Shown here in pieces: positions 63,279 to 64,000 of a stretch of DNA of 64,000 nt. The stretch lies in assembly GCF_947623445.1 (NCBI RefSeq), contig NC_135242.1:18848001-18912000 (forward strand). The letters run 5' to 3'. A model generated the notes under the pieces. It was given only the letters and a program-made list of their open reading frames with translations, had not been told where the DNA came from and searched no databases. Positions within the stretch are counted from its first letter, which is position 1. Every line of letters begins with the position of its first letter. Both the position numbers and the translations under genes were made by a program. This DNA is from Clavelina lepadiformis (taxonomy: Eukaryota > Chordata > Ascidiacea > Aplousobranchia > Clavelinidae).

Positions 63279-64000
63279 ATGTCCTATATTGACAGCTCTC
63301 AACCTTCACAAAGTAGCGGATTTAGACGAAGATCAAGGATAAGAAATGCAAGCGATGTTCTTAGTCCTAGGGGAAAGGCGGATGTATTTCTCATTTTATC
63401 TCCGTCTAAAGATAGCTTACCGTTTACTGAGCTGATCAAACCTAAAACTGCAGAAAGCTTCATCGTTAGATTTGTTGTTTGCCTCGTGTTTATGAATATG
63501 TTTGTAGGTATGCTTCAATACTCGATTAAGGTAAACTTTGAGAACAGTATTTGGAAGATGGATGTGTTTTGTGCTTTATTTGACGTATGTATTGCAGAAA
63601 AAGATATATTTCAAAAATATTAATAGGCCGAAAGATACACTTCAATACTTTTGACTACTTCATATCCAATGCTTAGATATTGAAAGACTGAATTTCTTGA
63701 GCTGAACTATTACCTCATTATCTAGACATACGCAACTACGATCGAGCGCAGATACGGTTTGTCCGGGTCTACAATAGGACTATTTGTTGCTGGAAGCGAC
63801 TTCGGGCATTTGCTTTCGCTTATACCTGCAACTCTAGCTGCATCGCGTTTCTCAAGGTAAAGTAAGCTACAACAAACTAGCCTGTTCGATCCAGTTTAGC
63901 AGCACGTAAACGTGTAATTTGTGTGAAATGTGTTGCATTTTCACAAAACCTATTTTCCCTTCTCGCAAGGCCATGGATAATGGCTATTGCAGGTATAGCA
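63279..64000 (+). CDS. SLCO-like: Organic anion transporter (OATP/SLCO-like), N-terminal part
   Basis: Multi-pass plasma-membrane transporter for organic anions; only the first exons are inside the window. Exons: 63279-63530, 63726-63856, 63970->64000. There is a cytoplasmic Ser/Arg-rich N-terminus of about 55 residues, then TM1 (FIVRFVVCLVFMNMFVGMLQ), then TYATTIERRYGLSGSTIG, which matches the OATP signature after TM1 (ITTIERRF.L.SS..G), then the TM2 region (LFVAGSDFGHLLSLIPATLA), and RPWIMAIAG, comparable to the RPRWLG...G loop before TM3. The ATG at 63279 directly follows the 24-bp repeat array. The gene continues to the right. Confidence 0.8.

Overview
This is a eukaryotic, AT-rich window with short introns, holding eight protein-coding genes and parts of genes. 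The gene set (plexin, SPAG16/PF20, SLU7, two heparan-sulfate 3-O-sulfotransferase-like genes, LRP2BP, MAD1, EDC3 and an OATP/SLCO transporter) points to an animal. The compact introns (mostly 100-600 bp), low GC and gene density suggest an invertebrate deuterostome, most likely an ascidian tunicate of the Ciona/Phallusia kind. That placement is inference; only the gene families were read directly. All genes were reconstructed by joining exons at splice sites that keep frame and match remembered family sequences.

Layout. (1) <1-16955, minus: a plexin-A-like semaphorin receptor, 20 exons from signal peptide to the start of the cytoplasmic GAP, the rest lying beyond the left edge. It has one 7.2 kb intron, and its last visible intron carries a dead mariner. 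(2) 16989-19387: divergent intergenic space with a long imperfect palindrome. (3) 19388-24962, plus: SPAG16 (axoneme central apparatus, WD repeats). (4) 27919-33665, plus: SLU7 (splicing factor), with a hAT insertion in one intron. (5) About 34130-44230: a roughly 5 kb tandem segmental duplication, each unit carrying one sulfotransferase-like gene (35684-37933 and 40170-42593, plus). (6) 44690-46754, minus: LRP2BP. (7) 48495-53861, minus: MAD1 spindle-checkpoint protein. (8) 56303-59662, plus: EDC3 decapping enhancer, head-to-head with MAD1. (9) 59663-63278: repeat-rich spacer with a gag-like fossil and a foldback/MULE-like element. (10) 63279->64000, plus: start of an OATP-like transporter.

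The genes do not form a pathway; this is ordinary mixed gene order. The most notable non-genic content is DNA-transposon debris. Six elements have hAT-type ends, four of them with exact 8-bp target duplications and one with a 7/8 match. A foldback-like element has about 190-bp arms built from roughly 15-bp repeats, a perfect 9-bp target duplication and a recognisable empty site elsewhere in the window. A 587-bp TIR element has a 6-bp duplication, and two other dispersed repeat families each occur several times. I found no CRISPR array, rRNA or convincing tRNA gene. No wholly new biological system is evident. The best leads are the foldback element with its related empty site, and the diverging sulfotransferase pair with mosaic similarity and altered cofactor-site residues.
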